Source: Chrysemys picta bellii (taxonomy: Eukaryota; Chordata; Testudines; Emydidae). Taken from it: a stretch of 64,000 bases of DNA. The stretch spans positions 11,966,998-12,030,997 of the forward strand of contig NC_088791.1 in NCBI RefSeq assembly GCF_011386835.1. The letters are read 5' to 3'. Position 1 is the first letter of the stretch; each line of letters starts with the position of its first letter. This document shows positions 12,335 to 23,500 of this stretch, one piece after another. Under the pieces are notes generated by a model, which had not been told where the DNA came from, ran no database searches, and worked only from the letters and a program-made list of their open reading frames with translations. The position numbers and the translations under genes were made by a program.

Positions 12335-12911
12335 TCAAGTTTACAAAAATGATGAGGGGTATGGAAAGGCTGCCATATGACGAGAGATTCATAAGACTGG
12401 GACTTTTCAGCTTGGAAAAGAGACGACTAAGGGGGGATATGATAGGCGTCTATAAAATCATGATGGGTGTGGAGAAAGTAAATTAGGAAGTGTTATTTAC
12501 TCCTCATAACACAAGAACTAGGGGCCACCAAATGAAATTAACAGGCAGCAGGTTTAAAACAAACAAAAGGAAGTATTTTTTCACACAACGCACGGTCAAC
12601 CTGTGGAACTCCTTGCCAGAAGATGTTGTGAAGGCCAAGACTATAACAGGGTTCAAAAAAGAACTAGATAAGTTCATGGAGGATAGGTCCATCAATGGCT
12701 ATTAGCCAGGATGGGCAGGGATGGTGTCCCTAGCCTCTGTTTGCCAGAAACTGGGAATGGGCGACAGGGGATGGATCACTTGATGGTTACCTGTTCTGTT
12801 CAAAGTGTTCATTCCCTCTGGGGCACCTAGCACTGGCTACTGTCAGAAGACAGGATACTGGGCTAGAAGGACCTTTGGTCTGACACAGTATGGCCGTTCT
12901 TCTGTTCTTAA
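12335..12911 (+). mobile_element. CR1-type LINE 3' end
   Basis: 5'-truncated LINE holding the last part of ORF2 and the 3' untranslated region. The 3' part (ggatcacttgatggttacctgttctgttc ... ttctgttcttaag) recurs at 42150-42302, which marks a second CR1 subfamily distinct from the ATTCTATG-ended copies. Only the C-terminal end of the polymerase ORF remains, so it cannot move. Confidence 0.8.
12346..12705 (+). pseudogene. CR1 ORF2 C-terminal remnant
   Basis: This is the end of a non-LTR reverse transcriptase polyprotein. It includes the conserved 'YDERFIRLGLFSLEKRRLRGD' region (shared with the CR1 copies at 38 kb and 47 kb as [17 protein letters not shown]), a TRGH/RSRxK-like segment, then [18 protein letters not shown], the C-terminal 'F..R.V..WN.LP..VV' signature of CR1 ORF2. 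One in-frame TAG at 12484-12486 interrupts it; the frame is the same on both sides. It stops naturally after SINGY. No RT catalytic residues lie in this fragment. It is a dead copy in a plus-strand LINE. Confidence 0.85.
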
Positions 12912-13492
12912 GTTCATCCTCCTTCTGGGATACCATGAACAAGTCCAAACAAAACCGAATAATTCTTCTGCCCCCTTGGGCTATTGTAGTCTTCTGTTTC
13001 TGCTTACAAACCCTGTCTTGGGGCTCCCTCCACAGGATCCTACTTTGGTCACTGTGGGTCTTTCTTTGTAGGACAATCCTGCCTTCTCTGCAGTCTCTCC
13101 CTGGATCTTGCCCCTCTTTCCAGAACCTGCCACTGGGATCAGTTCTGTCCCCACAGCCTTCCCCAGTCTGCCTACCCCAGGCCCTTCCCAGGAGATGGAG
13201 AAGGAGGGAACTCCCTACCTCTTCTTTCTTGGGTCTGCGCTCCCCAAACTGAGCTCCTTTAGCTCTTTATAAGGCCTTCCGCTGCCTCCTCCGGTCAGGA
13301 GGCAATTAGCTAACCTCCCTCCCAGGTGCGGAGCATGACTAATTGGGATTCTTTCCCTTGCCTTATAGATGAAAGGGTTTAAGCTCCATCACAGTCACCA
13401 ATATAAGAACCTAGCTAGAGAGTCAGACAGATATTAATATTTGCAGGATAATGACTTGAACACATTCAAGTCATACATTTACATCTCTTCTC
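12912..13492. other. No recognisable gene
   Basis: CT-rich sequence from 13060 to 13330 resembles the LTR-like blocks elsewhere in the window but has no defined ends. No gene is supported. Confidence 0.35.
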
Positions 13493-13978
13493 TAGGGTTG
13501 CCAACTTTCCAATTTTTCAAAACCGGAGACTACCGGCCCCCCTACCCCTGGCGCTCGCTCCCCCCTTTCCCCATCTCTCCCCACTCTCCCAGGACTTGCT
13601 TGCTGCCTGCAGAGCTGGGCTGGGAGGAGCTGATGTGGAGCCAGCCTGCCCAATCAGGGCACGGAGGAGAGATGGGGGAGGAGGAGGTTGAATCCTCAGA
13701 GTGAGGGGCTGGAAAGAGCCGGGGCCCTGGGAGGCAGAGAAGCCCCACTGGGCCATCACAGGTGGTGACCCTGGCTGCCAGCTCTGCTCCTTAAATGGTG
13801 CATGCAGTCAGGATCCCTCCCTCTGGTGTCAGCTGCTCATCCCGCCCTCCCGGTGGTGGAAGCTGGTTACTGTGTTAACTGGACTTTTGGTGACCGGTCA
13901 GCACTACTGACTGGACACTGCACAGGTCCCTTTTCAACCAGACTTTCCAGTCAAAAACTGGACCCCTGGCAACCCTCC
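13493..13978. mobile_element. hAT-type non-autonomous element
   Basis: The left end reads tagggttgccaactttcc and the right end ctggcaaccct, inverted partners. Subterminal 'ggtgaccggtcagcactactgactgg' contains a palindrome-like CCGGTC/GACTGG pair. The interior is GC-rich with no coding sequence. The flanks (catctcttct / cctctcctc) are similar but do not give a clean 8-bp duplication. Confidence 0.55.
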
Positions 13979-14224
13979 TCTCCTCACTTCTGGATGAATT
14001 TTTTGTTTGCTTATATAAACTCCCCAAAAAAGGTTTTGATTTGCTTCAAAAACTGGAATTGTGCAACAGCGGCATCCATGATATGGCCTAAACTGCTGGC
14101 ATGTTTGAAAACAAAACCAAAATCATTAGCATGTTTTACAGGAAAAACTAGCTTCTACCCAGAAGTAGTTACTGTTCCTAGGAGATTCTATTCTGGAGAC
14201 ACAAATAGTTGTTTACACAATAAA

Positions 14225-14322
14225 GCAGTGGGCCTGCTTCTGATCTTACGCTGGTTTTGCTTTAATGGAGTTATTCCAGATTTACGCAGGTGTAACTGAG
14301 ATCAGAGTCAGGCCCAGTCTAA
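14225..14322. mobile_element. Very short inverted-repeat element (about 98 bp)
   Basis: Left gggcctgcttctgatctta and right tgagatcagagtcaggccc are near-perfect inverted repeats bracketing about 60 bp that includes 'acgctggttttgc' and 'acgcaggtgtaac'. It is a minimal non-autonomous DNA element. Confidence 0.6.
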
Positions 14323-15372
14323 GCAGCTCTGTAAGTAACACTATAATGATTTGTCAGAGCCATGAAATTCCTAAATGCATCAGAACAAGTCACAAGGCAA
14401 ATCCAGTTGATCTGACTCATACTCGGGGTCTCATTAATTGTCCATGTGAATGCGGCAAACTGGATTTGCCCATGGGAATGGAGTATTTTTAGTCTTTGAG
14501 TTTCCCACCTTTTCTCTATTTATGTCAGACCCGGGATAGTATTATACAAAAATAAACCCAACCCCTAAACCCACTGCTGTGACGCAGGGAGGGCTGCAAC
14601 ACGCGTAACTGACTCAGACCCATAAAAGCAACAAAATGAAAAGTTAAGCCACCCAACCACACATCCTCTTTTCAGCCATGTCATTTCCATTACTGCATAG
14701 ACCGTACTCCACAGACTACCCGCAGCAGCCTTTGCTCGTCAAGTCTCCTTTTCTCCATACCCCTTTGCAACTCTGCCAACCCCTCCAAAATCACCCTAGA
14801 ATTTTGAGTGATGCCACCTTGTCAGGGTCAAGTTCTCAATGTCTCCCTATGACAGGCAGCATCTCCAGCGGTGCACTGTCTCCAGGACCATGCTCAGGCA
14901 TAGGCCAAGCGCTGATGCAGAGGGAGGAGCCCCACTTGATGAACGTCTGAGCCAGCAAGATGTTGACGAGGCTCCTCAGTTTCCATTGACTAGTAGGAAC
15001 TGATTGCATTAGCACTTTATGGAATCAGCCCCTTAATTCTTGCATCACCCTGTGATTGCTTTTCTTGGAGGTCTCCCATCCTAGTTCTGACCAGGCCCAA
15101 CCAACCCTGTTGAGGTCCTGATTCAACAAAGCATTGTAAGCATGTGCTTAAACCCATGCCTGTTCAGCATAAGGCCCACATGCTTAAGGGCTTTGATGAA
15201 TAGGGATAGTCTGATGAGTCTGTGTTTTAGCTCATAGATTCACAGATTTTAAGGCCTTAGATTTTAAGGGACCATTTTGGTCATCTAGTCTGGTCTCCTA
15301 TAATAGGGATCTGGTCCATGACTAGACACTATGGTAAAATCAGTCAATCAATCATCATAACTAATAATACTA
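14323..15372. other. No gene; small element-like words at 15115-15200
   Basis: The segment 15115-15200 (cctgattcaacaaagcattgtaagcatgtgctta ... cccacatgcttaagggctttgatgaat) has internal inverted words like the element at 6305-6550. The rest is unannotated. Confidence 0.35.
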
Positions 15373-15556
15373 TATGGAGATATACCTATCTCATAGAGCT
15401 GGAAGGGACCTTGAAAGGTTATCAAGTCCAGTCCCTTGCCTTCACTAGGCAGGACTAATTTTTTTGCCCCAGATCCCTAAATGGCCCCCTTAAGGATTGA
15501 ACTCACAACCCAGGGTTTAGCAGGCCAATGCTCAAACCACTGAGCTATCCCTCCTT
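15373..15556 (-). mobile_element. tRNA-derived SINE with CR1-like tail (tortoise Pol III SINE type)
   Basis: The best-preserved copy of this SINE in the window. On the minus strand it starts ggagggatagctcagtggtt (A-box region) and has a B-box-like GTGAGTTCAATCC, then the gggggccatttagggatc spacer and the CR1-like tail. The head is close to a real tRNA but lacks a foldable acceptor pairing with a CCA-compatible end, so it is not a tRNA gene. It starts at the same internal point (tatggagatatacc on plus) as the copy at 9883, so both share the same 3' end. Confidence 0.85.
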
Positions 15557-16239
15557 CCCCTTATTATAACACAGGCCAGAGACAAGCCCTAGACTTTCCT
15601 CAAGTCTAGTTTCCCATAATTTCTGGTTGAGTTAGAATGCATCATGAAGACTGGTCAGCTCGCAGAATGAGGTGGTGCTGTTTTAGACTTGAGAAGCAGG
15701 AAGTTACAGAGACAGATAACTCTGAATGGCTTTAGATAACAAGCTCTTGTGCATACATTGATTCATGGTATGAAAGGGAAGGTTACCAAGTCTCTTTAGT
15801 GCACATTTATCAGAAGGTAAGACCAACTTCCCTGCTGTGGGTGTGTATTGTGTATCATGAATGAAAGAAAAATTAAAGGAGTGATTAATTTTGTACAATT
15901 GTTAAAAGGATATTGTATCCTGTACATAAAATAGTTCTCTTGGGTCTGTCAGTGCATCATTGTGTTGTCTAGTTGGATTATTAACACCATGGAGAAGGGA
16001 GTCTGTCTTCTTTTGTTTTGTACAATGAACCCACTATGACATTGTGGGGTGCTCTTTAGCAGGTAGTAACATCATCTCTGGATCTGTCACTAGCATGCTG
16101 TCTCTGTATTATATAATGGAAAGAATATTTCAAACCAAGGGTCTGAATAGAAAAATGGAAGAAGGCCTTTTCCAGTAGTCCCCCAAGACCTTACTCTTAA
16201 GAGTCGTTAAGAAATAATGCCAGAGTAGTAGCCTTAATG
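15557..16239. other. No recognisable gene or repeat
   Basis: Nothing supportable on either strand. Confidence 0.4.
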
Positions 16240-16470
16240 CAGGGGTTCCCAAACTTGCTGGCATGACCCCATTTTAATGAACTATTTCCTCCTGGGACCC
16301 CAGACAGCATGGAGGATGCCATTTTGCAGAGCAAAATAGTTTTCTCCACGTAGCATTATCTTGCACGCACCTTCCAGGTGAGGTCATGCTGTGATGAGTA
16401 AAATGGCGTCCTCAGTACACTAGGGATCGCCTTGACCCCATCTGCTGATGCTGTGACCCCAAAGCCGCTG
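16240..16470. mobile_element. hAT-type element fragment
   Basis: The left end reads caggggttcccaaacttgc, matching the 'caggggttctcaaact' terminus of the complete element at 23281. The body mentions the same 'tgacccca' words. No right terminus with matching inverted repeat was found, so it is a partial copy. Confidence 0.45.
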
Positions 16471-16541
16471 CCTTAATGGTCTAGCCTGCTGTCCTTGGGA
16501 AGCACTGAATCCACTTTGAACATGAGGGAACCAGACAGAAG

Positions 16542-16745
16542 CCATGTCTACACTAGGTGCACTTTATTGGGATAACGTATACCCGTATACTATACTAGCA
16601 AAGTGCTTCTAATTGGTATAGCTTATTTCACACCCCTCCTCCCCACCTATGAACAGAACAAGCTGTAGTAGTAAAAACGCTGGAATAGCCACATCTACAC
16701 TAGGGGTTTTTGTCAGCACAGCTACGTTGGTCAGAGATCAGACCT
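16542..16745. mobile_element. Short inverted-repeat element (MITE), partial
   Basis: Contains 'ccatgtctacactagg' at the left and, at 16690, 'acatctacactaggggtttttgtcagcacagctacgttggtcag'. The same words occur at 41306-41356 (ggtctacactacagacttttgcaggcatagctgggttggtcag), so this is an interspersed family. No clean target duplication. Confidence 0.4.
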
Positions 16746-16869
16746 CATCAACCCCCTGCCCACCAGAGCTGTTGCTGGCAGAAGTCTGTAACGTGGCCGT
16801 GGCCTGAGAGACCCAAAGACACATGGCAGGATCTGGGTTTGGCTAGGAGAATGTAAATCGGGTCTGTTC

Positions 16870-17420
16870 TGTTCAGTGGCGCTGGGACCCTTTTAATAGC
16901 GGGGGTGCTAAAAGCCAGCTCCGCTACCCCCGTCCGCGTCCCCCCCCAGCAGGGGCCAGGAGCAGTGTTGTGTCTCCAGGAGGGGGGGACCTGGACACGG
17001 GTAAGGGGGTAAAGGCAGGACGGGGCTATGAGCGGAACCAGGACCCACGTGCAAGGCCAGTAGCAGAGCCCTGGTCGTGGGGCCAGTGGCCAGGAGCCCG
17101 GGAGCAGAGCACCGGGAGCAGGGGGCTGAGTGCGGGGCCACTGGCATAGGGCCAGAGGCCAGGGGCTAGGGAGCGGGGCCATTGCCCAAAGAGCAGAGTC
17201 CCAGGCATGGGACCGAGACTGGGGCTCTGGGAGCGGGCCCCGGGCCCCGGGCACACGGCCAATTGCTGGGAAGCGGGGCCGGCAGCTGGGATCTGAGCCC
17301 TGGGCATGGGTTTGGGGAGCGGAGCCCCGGGCACAGGGCCAGCAGCTGGGGAGCAGGGCATGGAGCCATTGGCCCTGCGTAAAACCTAGGGGTGCTGCAG
17401 CACCCCCTGCACCCACTCAT
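16870..17420. repeat. GC-rich minisatellite-like repeat
   Basis: The interior is built from degenerate units with the words gggccagcagctgggga, gagccccgggcac and gagcggggcc. The edges are 'cagtggcgctgggaccc...gcgggggtgct' and 'aggggtgctgcagcaccccct'. The repeat composition alone keeps several frames open on both strands (up to 222 codons on minus), which are not genes. It could be a satellite carried inside a DNA element. Confidence 0.6.
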
Positions 17421-17574
17421 ATACTGCTAGAAATATACACAGCGATTACTTAATATACTGATAGGAATATACAGAACAGCCTACAATAGATCAAGTGCCT
17501 GATACAAAGCCAACTGAAGTCAGCGGGACAGACTTCCCAATCCACAAAAGCATTAGTTAGGAGAACTTCTCAAC

Positions 17575-17895
17575 TTAAAAAAGGTCCAGAAAAAAGTTTT
17601 GTAACGGTTGAAACGTTTCATGCCGACATTTCAAGAACAAAAAAATTCGGACTTGTTTGGTTTGAAATGATTTTTCATTTTGAAATTTAGCTAATTAGAT
17701 TAAAAAAGCTAAAAAAAAAAAAAAAAGTCCAAACTGAAATGAAACGTTTCAAAATGATCAAAACTAAACATTTTCAGTTCTGAAATGGAAAATCATTTGG
17801 TTTGTGAATATTTTCAAGATTTTGACTCTTCATCCCATTTAAGATGGGAAAACATTTTTGAACTCTTGAAAATATTCATGGATGGGAAACCCATT
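17575..17895. mobile_element. AT-rich foldback-like element
   Basis: The sequence is rich in complementary words (gaaacgtttca, catttttgaactc, ttgaaatgat, atcattt) and poly-A, and it ends in 'cctgctcatctct'. Similar AT-rich elements occur at 25700-26080, 30460/31620-31785, 33178-33640 and 37755-37880. It is probably a small non-autonomous DNA family with ends like 'agagctggttgg'. No target duplication defined. Confidence 0.45.
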
Positions 17896-19213
17896 TCCTG
17901 CTCATCTCTAATCCCTGCCCCTTCTCAGCCTGCTTCAGTTCTCCCGTCTGCTTGCCAAACGTGGACACACTGCATTTATATTTATAATACATTCCCTTGC
18001 ATTCAGGCTGCTTAATTCTAGCTTTTGTGAGTTGTACGGTGTGTCCCATGAAGCACTGGGGACAGTCATTTAGATAAACCATGAAAACCCAGCTGAGAAA
18101 ATAAATATCCAGGGGGCACTTCTGATAGCATCTTATTTATGTTGCCAAGGCATATTTTTTAATATATGGGCAAGATTCCCAGTGACTTTGCCCATAGATG
18201 TGTGACCCACTGAAAACACAGATTATAAGTCTCCTGCTGGTAGCCCTGCATAAACCTGTTACAGTCTGCAATCATGTTGGATCCCTAACTGACAGGAGAG
18301 ATTTTGCATTTCTTGCTTGCTCTGTAGGTGGTCTCGTGCATTATTTTCATGATGGCTGCTGATTGCACCATATGTACTTTACCTGTGTGAGTCACTCAGC
18401 AGAACCCTGTGGTATGACAAAAAGGCCACCTAATGCAGGCATCTTTATTCAGTGACTCAGAGAGGAAACTCTGCTCATCTTGTGACTCCTGGAAACCGAT
18501 GAGTCACCATCTCATGTGCTCCTAACCTGGCAGTGAGCCAACTAATCACCTTGTACAGGAGGGTTAAGTACTGAATGGTTAAAAGAACTCTGTTGGAATC
18601 TGGTCCAAAACTGAGATTTCACAATAATGATCACACTCCTGCAACAGCCAAGAGCAACAGAAACACTGTTTTTTTAAAAAGTAAATTCCAATGGAAGTAG
18701 TGTTCTTTAAACATGTAATTATTCCCTTGTGATGTTGGCAACACAAATATTACTGTGCTGGGAACCTGAAAGTGAAATTGACTATAAACCATAGCCAACG
18801 TGACCTCATTGACTGTCAGTTGTCCAGGCTGAGAGAAACTATTAAAAAAAAAAGAAAGTGATTGTAAAACCACAAATATTAGCAGAGAAATCAGTAGCAG
18901 ATGTCTGTAAACTAATTTTATTACATATTTCTGGGTAGAACTGTGTGAATAACCAACTTTTAGTTCAGAGACTGCACCAACAATTAAAAATAAAATTTCA
19001 GTTGACCTGAAATGAAACGTATTCAATTTTTTTTGACAAAGCAAAGTAAAAAAAAAAGTTCATTTTAGGTTGAACGAAACAGTCCATTTGACTTGAAATA
19101 AAATGTTTTGTTTCATTTAAGTTTTTTTTAATCTTTAAAAAAGAAAAAGAAAATGGAAGTAAAAGCAAAAGTCCTAAGTGAAAAACTCTACACTTGTCTT
19201 CGTGGAATGTCAT
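17896..19213. other. No gene; AT-rich sequence near 18990-19150
   Basis: The 18990-19150 stretch is AT-rich with ttcagttgacctgaaatgaaa words, like the AT-rich foldback-like family. Minus-strand frames at 18631-19255 are low-complexity Phe/Leu runs and are not genes. Confidence 0.35.
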
Positions 19214-19223
19214 CTTGCTGATT

Positions 19224-19620
19224 TCAGACCAAATTCTCCAATTTGTCACTGTCATTTTGAATTCTAATCCTGTCCGCCAGGGTGCTAGCCACCCCTCCTA
19301 ACTTGGTGTCATTCAAAAATGTTATAAGCACACTGTCTACTCCATTATCCAAGTTGTGAATGAAAATGTTGAATGGACCTCGGACAGACCCCCTGCAGGA
19401 CCCCACTTAATACATCCTCCTAATTTGACAGAAAACCATTGATAATGACTGTTTGAGGATGGTCTTTCAACCCATTGTGCACCCACCTTATAGTAATTTC
19501 ATCTAGACCACGTTTCCCTAGTTTGCTTATGAGAAAGTCATGTGGGATTTCAGCCTTACTAAAATGAAGATACAATACACTCCCCGTTTGCCAAATAGCA
19601 GGGAGGACACTGATTTTAGG
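19224..19620 (-). pseudogene. CR1-type reverse transcriptase remnant (palm region)
   Basis: Broken translation of a non-LTR RT. Recognisable pieces are IPHDFLISKLGKRGLDEITI (the helix before the QGxxLGP motif), GPFNIFIHNLDNGVDS (from '[15 protein letters not shown]'), and FLNDTKLGG. The last corresponds to the catalytic FADDTKLGG, where the first Asp and preceding Ala are lost to Leu-Asn. Frameshifts separate these blocks. With the catalytic Asp gone it cannot be an active enzyme. It belongs to the fragmented LINE spanning 19.2-23.7 kb. Confidence 0.75.
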
Positions 19621-21324
19621 AGGGCAATCAGAAGATTGGATAGTCCAGAGGGCAGGAGCCAGTGAGCAGCAGAGTGGCCTCCCCCACACCCGGGGGCTTG
19701 TTCTCTTCCTTCTCCTTGCAGGGCCTGGCCGCTCTGCACTGCTCATTCACTCCCATGGCAGCAGGACTGCGAGGGCTCCTGGCGCTGCCACAAGGCCGGT
19801 GACAGACGATGCAGGTAGGCGCAAGATGCGAGAGGGAAGGCTGCAGTCTGGGAGAGGCAGAGCAGAGACTCCCAGCCAGGAGTAAGGCAGACTCTCTGCC
19901 TGCCCTGGCCCCGCGCTGCTCCCAGAAGCAGCTGGCACATCCCTGCAGCACCTGGGAGAGGAGGGGGTCTACGCGCGCTGGCCCCGTCCCGAGTGCCGAC
20001 TCCCCAGCTCCTATTGGTCAGGAACTGCAGCCAATGGAGTGGCACAGGCGGTGCCTGCAGACAGGGGCAGCGCACGGAGCCCCCTAGGCCTCCCGGCCAG
20101 GGGCCACAGCGACATGCTGGCCACTTCTGGGAGTGGCGCAGGGCCAGGGTAGGCAGGGATCCTGCCTTAGCCCTGCTGTGCTGCTGACTGGGAGCTGCCC
20201 GAGGTAAGCGCCGCCCGGCCGGAGCCCACACCCATCACTGCCTCCTGAACCCCAACCCTCTGCCCCAACCCTGATCCCCCTCCTGGAACCGCACCATGCA
20301 CCACATCCTGCTCCCCAAGCCCCCTCCTGCACCCCAAACCCCTGCCCCAGCCCTGATCCCCCTCCTGGAACCAGCACCATGCACCACATCCTGCTCCCCA
20401 AGCCCCCTCCTGAACCCCAACCCTCTGCCCCAACCCTGATCCCCCTCCTGGAACCGCACCATGATGCACCAAGCCCCCTCCTGCACCCCAACCCTCTGCC
20501 CCAACCCTGATCCCCCTCCTGGAACCGCACCATGCACCAAGCCCCCTCCTGCACCCCAACCCTCTGTCCCAACCCTGATCCCCCTCCTGGAACCGCACCA
20601 TGCACCAAGCCCCCTCCTGCACCCCAAATCCCTGCCCCAGCCCTGACCCCCACTCCAGTGCCCAAACTCCCTCCCAGAGCTTGCACTGTGCACCCCCTCC
20701 TCCACCCCAACCCCCTGCCCCAGGCTTAGCCTGAAGCCTCCTCCCACACTCGGAACCCCTCGGCCCCAGCCCAGAACCCGCACTCCCCCCTGCACCCCAA
20801 CCCCCTGCCCCAGCCCTGAGCCCCCTTTCAGAGCCAGCACCCCAAACCCCTCCTGCACCCCAAACCCCGCCCCAGCCCTGAGCCCCCTCCTGCACCCCAA
20901 ACTCCTGCCCCAGCCCAGAGTCCCCTCCTGCACCCAAACTCTCTCCCAGAGCCCGTACCCCAGACCCCTTCTGAACCCCAACCGCCTGCCCCAGGCTCAG
21001 CCCAGAGCCGGCGCCGCTCTAATTCTCCTCCCCTCCCAGGCTTGCGGCACCGATTGGAGGAGAATTAGAGTGGGGGCTGTGTGCTCAGCAGAGGTGGCAG
21101 AGTGGAGGTGATCTGGGGTGGGGAGTGGGTGGGGAGCGGTTCCCCTGTGCGGCCCCCTCCTGTTACTGCAGGTGGTCCTCTCCATGCCCCCCCGCCCCAG
21201 CTCACCTCCACTCCATCTCCTCGCCTGAGCGGGCTTTTAGGCACCCTCAACCACTAGGCATCCTAGGCGGTCACCTAGTTCGCCTAGTGGTTGCACCGGC
21301 CCTGGGTTTGGATCATAGAGTTTT
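19621..21324. repeat. GC-rich composite insertion in old LINE
   Basis: Three parts can be seen: a GC-rich head (19621-20225) with words also found at 29400-29650 (gagctgc, ccaatgggagctgcgg-type); a tandem array (20226-21000); and a tail (21001-21324) ending 'cgcctagtggttgcaccggccctg'. The tail holds an inverted pair ctctaattctcctcc / ggaggagaattagag around 21034. Collinearity of the LINE on both sides shows that the block was inserted. Its own class is unclear; a non-autonomous DNA element carrying a minisatellite is the best guess. Confidence 0.5.
20226..21000 (+). repeat. Degenerate minisatellite, about 67-83 bp units
   Basis: The word ctgatccccctcctggaacc recurs at about 20271, 20354, 20436, 20507 and 20575, with a decayed sixth at 20642, giving spacings near 83, 82, 71, 68 and 67. 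After 20650 the array breaks down into shorter 'cctgcaccccaaccccctgccccag' units. Strand asymmetry (C-rich plus strand) keeps three minus-strand frames open with Gly/Trp-rich repeats; these are composition artefacts. Confidence 0.85.
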
Positions 21325-21486
21325 GGATAAACAGGAGTATACTGTATCTCTCATCCACTGCTTCCCCCTATCCACTAGGCCAGTGCGAGACTCGTAACCC
21401 TGTCAAAGAAGGAAGTTAGGTTGGTTTGGCATGACTTGTTCCTGACAAAATAAATCCATACTGGCTATAACTTATTACCCTACTGT

Positions 21487-21969
21487 TAGGGCTGCAGGTT
21501 TGTCATGGTGGGAAAACCGTCACAGATAGCGTGATTTTTCTGTTTGTCCATGACTCTTTTCTGTGTCCGTTACTCACCCCTGCATCTCCTGTCCCTCATG
21601 GCTGGTCCTGGCTCCCTGCTTTGGGCACTCTGGGTCGCCGTCTTATTAATGGTTTGACTCACCCAACCCTCCATCATGACTGGAGAGGGGCATCGGGCCC
21701 AGTCCACACGAGCCACAGGAATTGCTTCTGAGGAGTGAAGGTGGGTCGGGCTTGCTCCCCAATCCCCCTCTGTGCCGCCCCTCTGCCCCGGGTCGGGATT
21801 AGGGTTGTGGTACTGGGGTGTAGGGTGCCACTGCAGGTGGTCGGTGCCCCCTCAGCGGGGAGAGGGGAAGGGCATCTTTTATCAAAGCTCAGGGAGCAGT
21901 CATAGAAAATGTAGTAACTCATGACTTCTACTAAATTTATTGTGATGCTGTGACAAATCTGCAGCCCTA
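21487..21969. mobile_element. hAT-type non-autonomous element in old LINE
   Basis: The termini are tagggctgcaggtttgtca and tgacaaatctgcagcccta, inverted repeats with one mismatch. The flanks cctactgt (21479-21486) and cctattat (21970-21977) match at 6 of 8 positions, consistent with an aged 8-bp duplication. The interior has no transposase frame. It interrupts the minus-strand CR1-type LINE. Confidence 0.65.
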
Positions 21970-22385
21970 CCTATTATCCTCTAGGTGCTTACAAATTGAG
22001 TGTTTGATAATTGGTTCCAGTATCTTTCCAGGTATCAAAGTTAGGCTGACCGGACTATAATTCCCTGGGTCCTCTGGTCCCCTTTTTAAAGATAGGTACA
22101 TTTACCCTTCTCCAGTTCTCTGGGAGCTCACCCGTCCTCCATGAGGTCTTGAAGATAATCACTAATGGTTCCGGGATTGCTTCAGCTAGTTCCTTAAGTA
22201 CCCTAGGATGAATTTCATCAGGCCCTGCCAACTTGAATACATCTAAATTATCTAAATATTCTGTAAGCCGTTCTTTCCTTATTCTGGCTTGTGTCCCCCT
22301 CCCCCTTGTTTATATTATTAGTTGTGTTGAGTATCTGGTCACAATTAACTTTTTTAAGTGAAGACTGAAGCAAAAGAGGCATTAG

Positions 22386-23140
22386 GTAAGGGGAATAGTC
22401 CTGCTATTGTGGGGAACTTTCCTGGCTTATACACTATCCCGGTGAAATCGGCTAGCGAAAGGATCGGCGTCCTCGCTCCCACTCCATTTACCCAGACCCC
22501 TGCCTGACCTAGAGGAGTCCCCTTCCACTCTCCTGTGTGGCAGAGTCCTGGTAACCCCCAACAAGGCTGGGCCCAGGATTCCTGGGGGGCTCGACCCCCC
22601 AGCCTTGTCGTGGTCACTTAGGGCAGGGGCTAGGGTGTCCCCCTCCAGGGTGCTCTCTCTGCACTAGATGCTTCCCTGACCCACTGATCATCACATATAG
22701 TTCAAAGCAAATACAATTTATGAAACAGCAATCAATTAAAAAAAATAAGGAACAAATGGGACAGGGTAAAGGAAAACACGTCACCCTGCTCTGTGGCACG
22801 GGGACATCACAACCAGCGTCTCTGGAATGTAAGTGAAGTTCAGTCTGTTCCTCACACGGCCCAGGCCTCCTTGTCAGGCCTTGGCTGTGCTGCAGGGACG
22901 CTGTGGGTCGGACATTTGCTCTGGCAGTGGCCACACGCCCTCAGGCTCTAGGTGGCAGGACCCTTCTTCCCAGAGTCGCCCCCGCCCCGTTGGGGTTACA
23001 ATCCCCCTCCAAGTCTGGCCTGCAAGGACTCTTGGCTGGGGGCATCTCCCTGCGCTGGGCTCGCTGCCTAGGGTCCCCCTCGCTCTCCCCAGCTGCTCAC
23101 CACACCCGGTCCCCTTACAATTACACACCTCAACCTTCTT
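22386..23140. mobile_element. LTR-like insertion in old LINE
   Basis: A CT/GC-rich block with an A-rich core (atttatgaaacagcaatcaa, about 22715-22735) interrupts the collinear LINE. The texture is that of a solo LTR, like the blocks at 30930-31610 and 41745-42125. Terminal dinucleotides, primer site and target duplication were not established. The Pro/Leu-rich frames inside are chance. Confidence 0.35.
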
Positions 23141-23280
23141 GATGTCATCTGTTATTAGCTCTCCTGCCCTGCTAAGTAGAAGACCTACACTTTCCTTTGT
23201 CTTTCTTTTGCTCTTTATAGAACCTCTTTTTGTTATCTTTTATGTCCCTTGCTAGGTATAACTCCTTTTATGTCTTAGCC

Positions 23281-23500
23281 CAGGGGTTCTCAAACTGGGG
23301 GTCAGGACCCCTCAGGGCGTCTCAAGGTTATTATATGGGGGGTCATGGGCTGTCAGCCTCCACCCCAAACCTCGCTTTGCCTCCAGCATTTATAATGGTG
23401 TTAAATATATTAAAAAGTATTTTTAATTTATAAGGGGGGGTCACACTCAGCGGCTTGCTGTGTGAAAGGGGTCACCAGTACAAAAGTTTGAGAACCACTG
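23281..23500. mobile_element. hAT-type non-autonomous element (220 bp)
   Basis: Left terminus caggggttctcaaactgg; right terminus caaaagtttgagaaccactg, inverted partners. Target duplication tcttagcc (23273-23280) / ccttagcc (23501-23508), 7 of 8. Interior 'ggggggtcatgggctg ... tttataatggtgttaaatatatt' has no coding sequence. Removing it rejoins the LINE word 'cttttatgtcttagcctttctgatttt', which confirms the boundaries. Confidence 0.85.

Noticed and set aside
15373..15556. tRNA gene on the minus strand
   Set aside because: A- and B-box-like words are present, but the stem pairing is lost and a CR1-like tail is fused; several copies exist. It is a SINE.
16748..17416. 222-codon minus-strand frame
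   Set aside because: Open because of GC-rich repeats; other frames over the same DNA are open as well, and there is no domain.
20084..20981. Three overlapping Gly/Trp/Arg-rich minus-strand frames up to 256 codons
   Set aside because: They lie across a C-rich tandem array, are open in all three frames at once, and repeat with the DNA period. Composition explains them.
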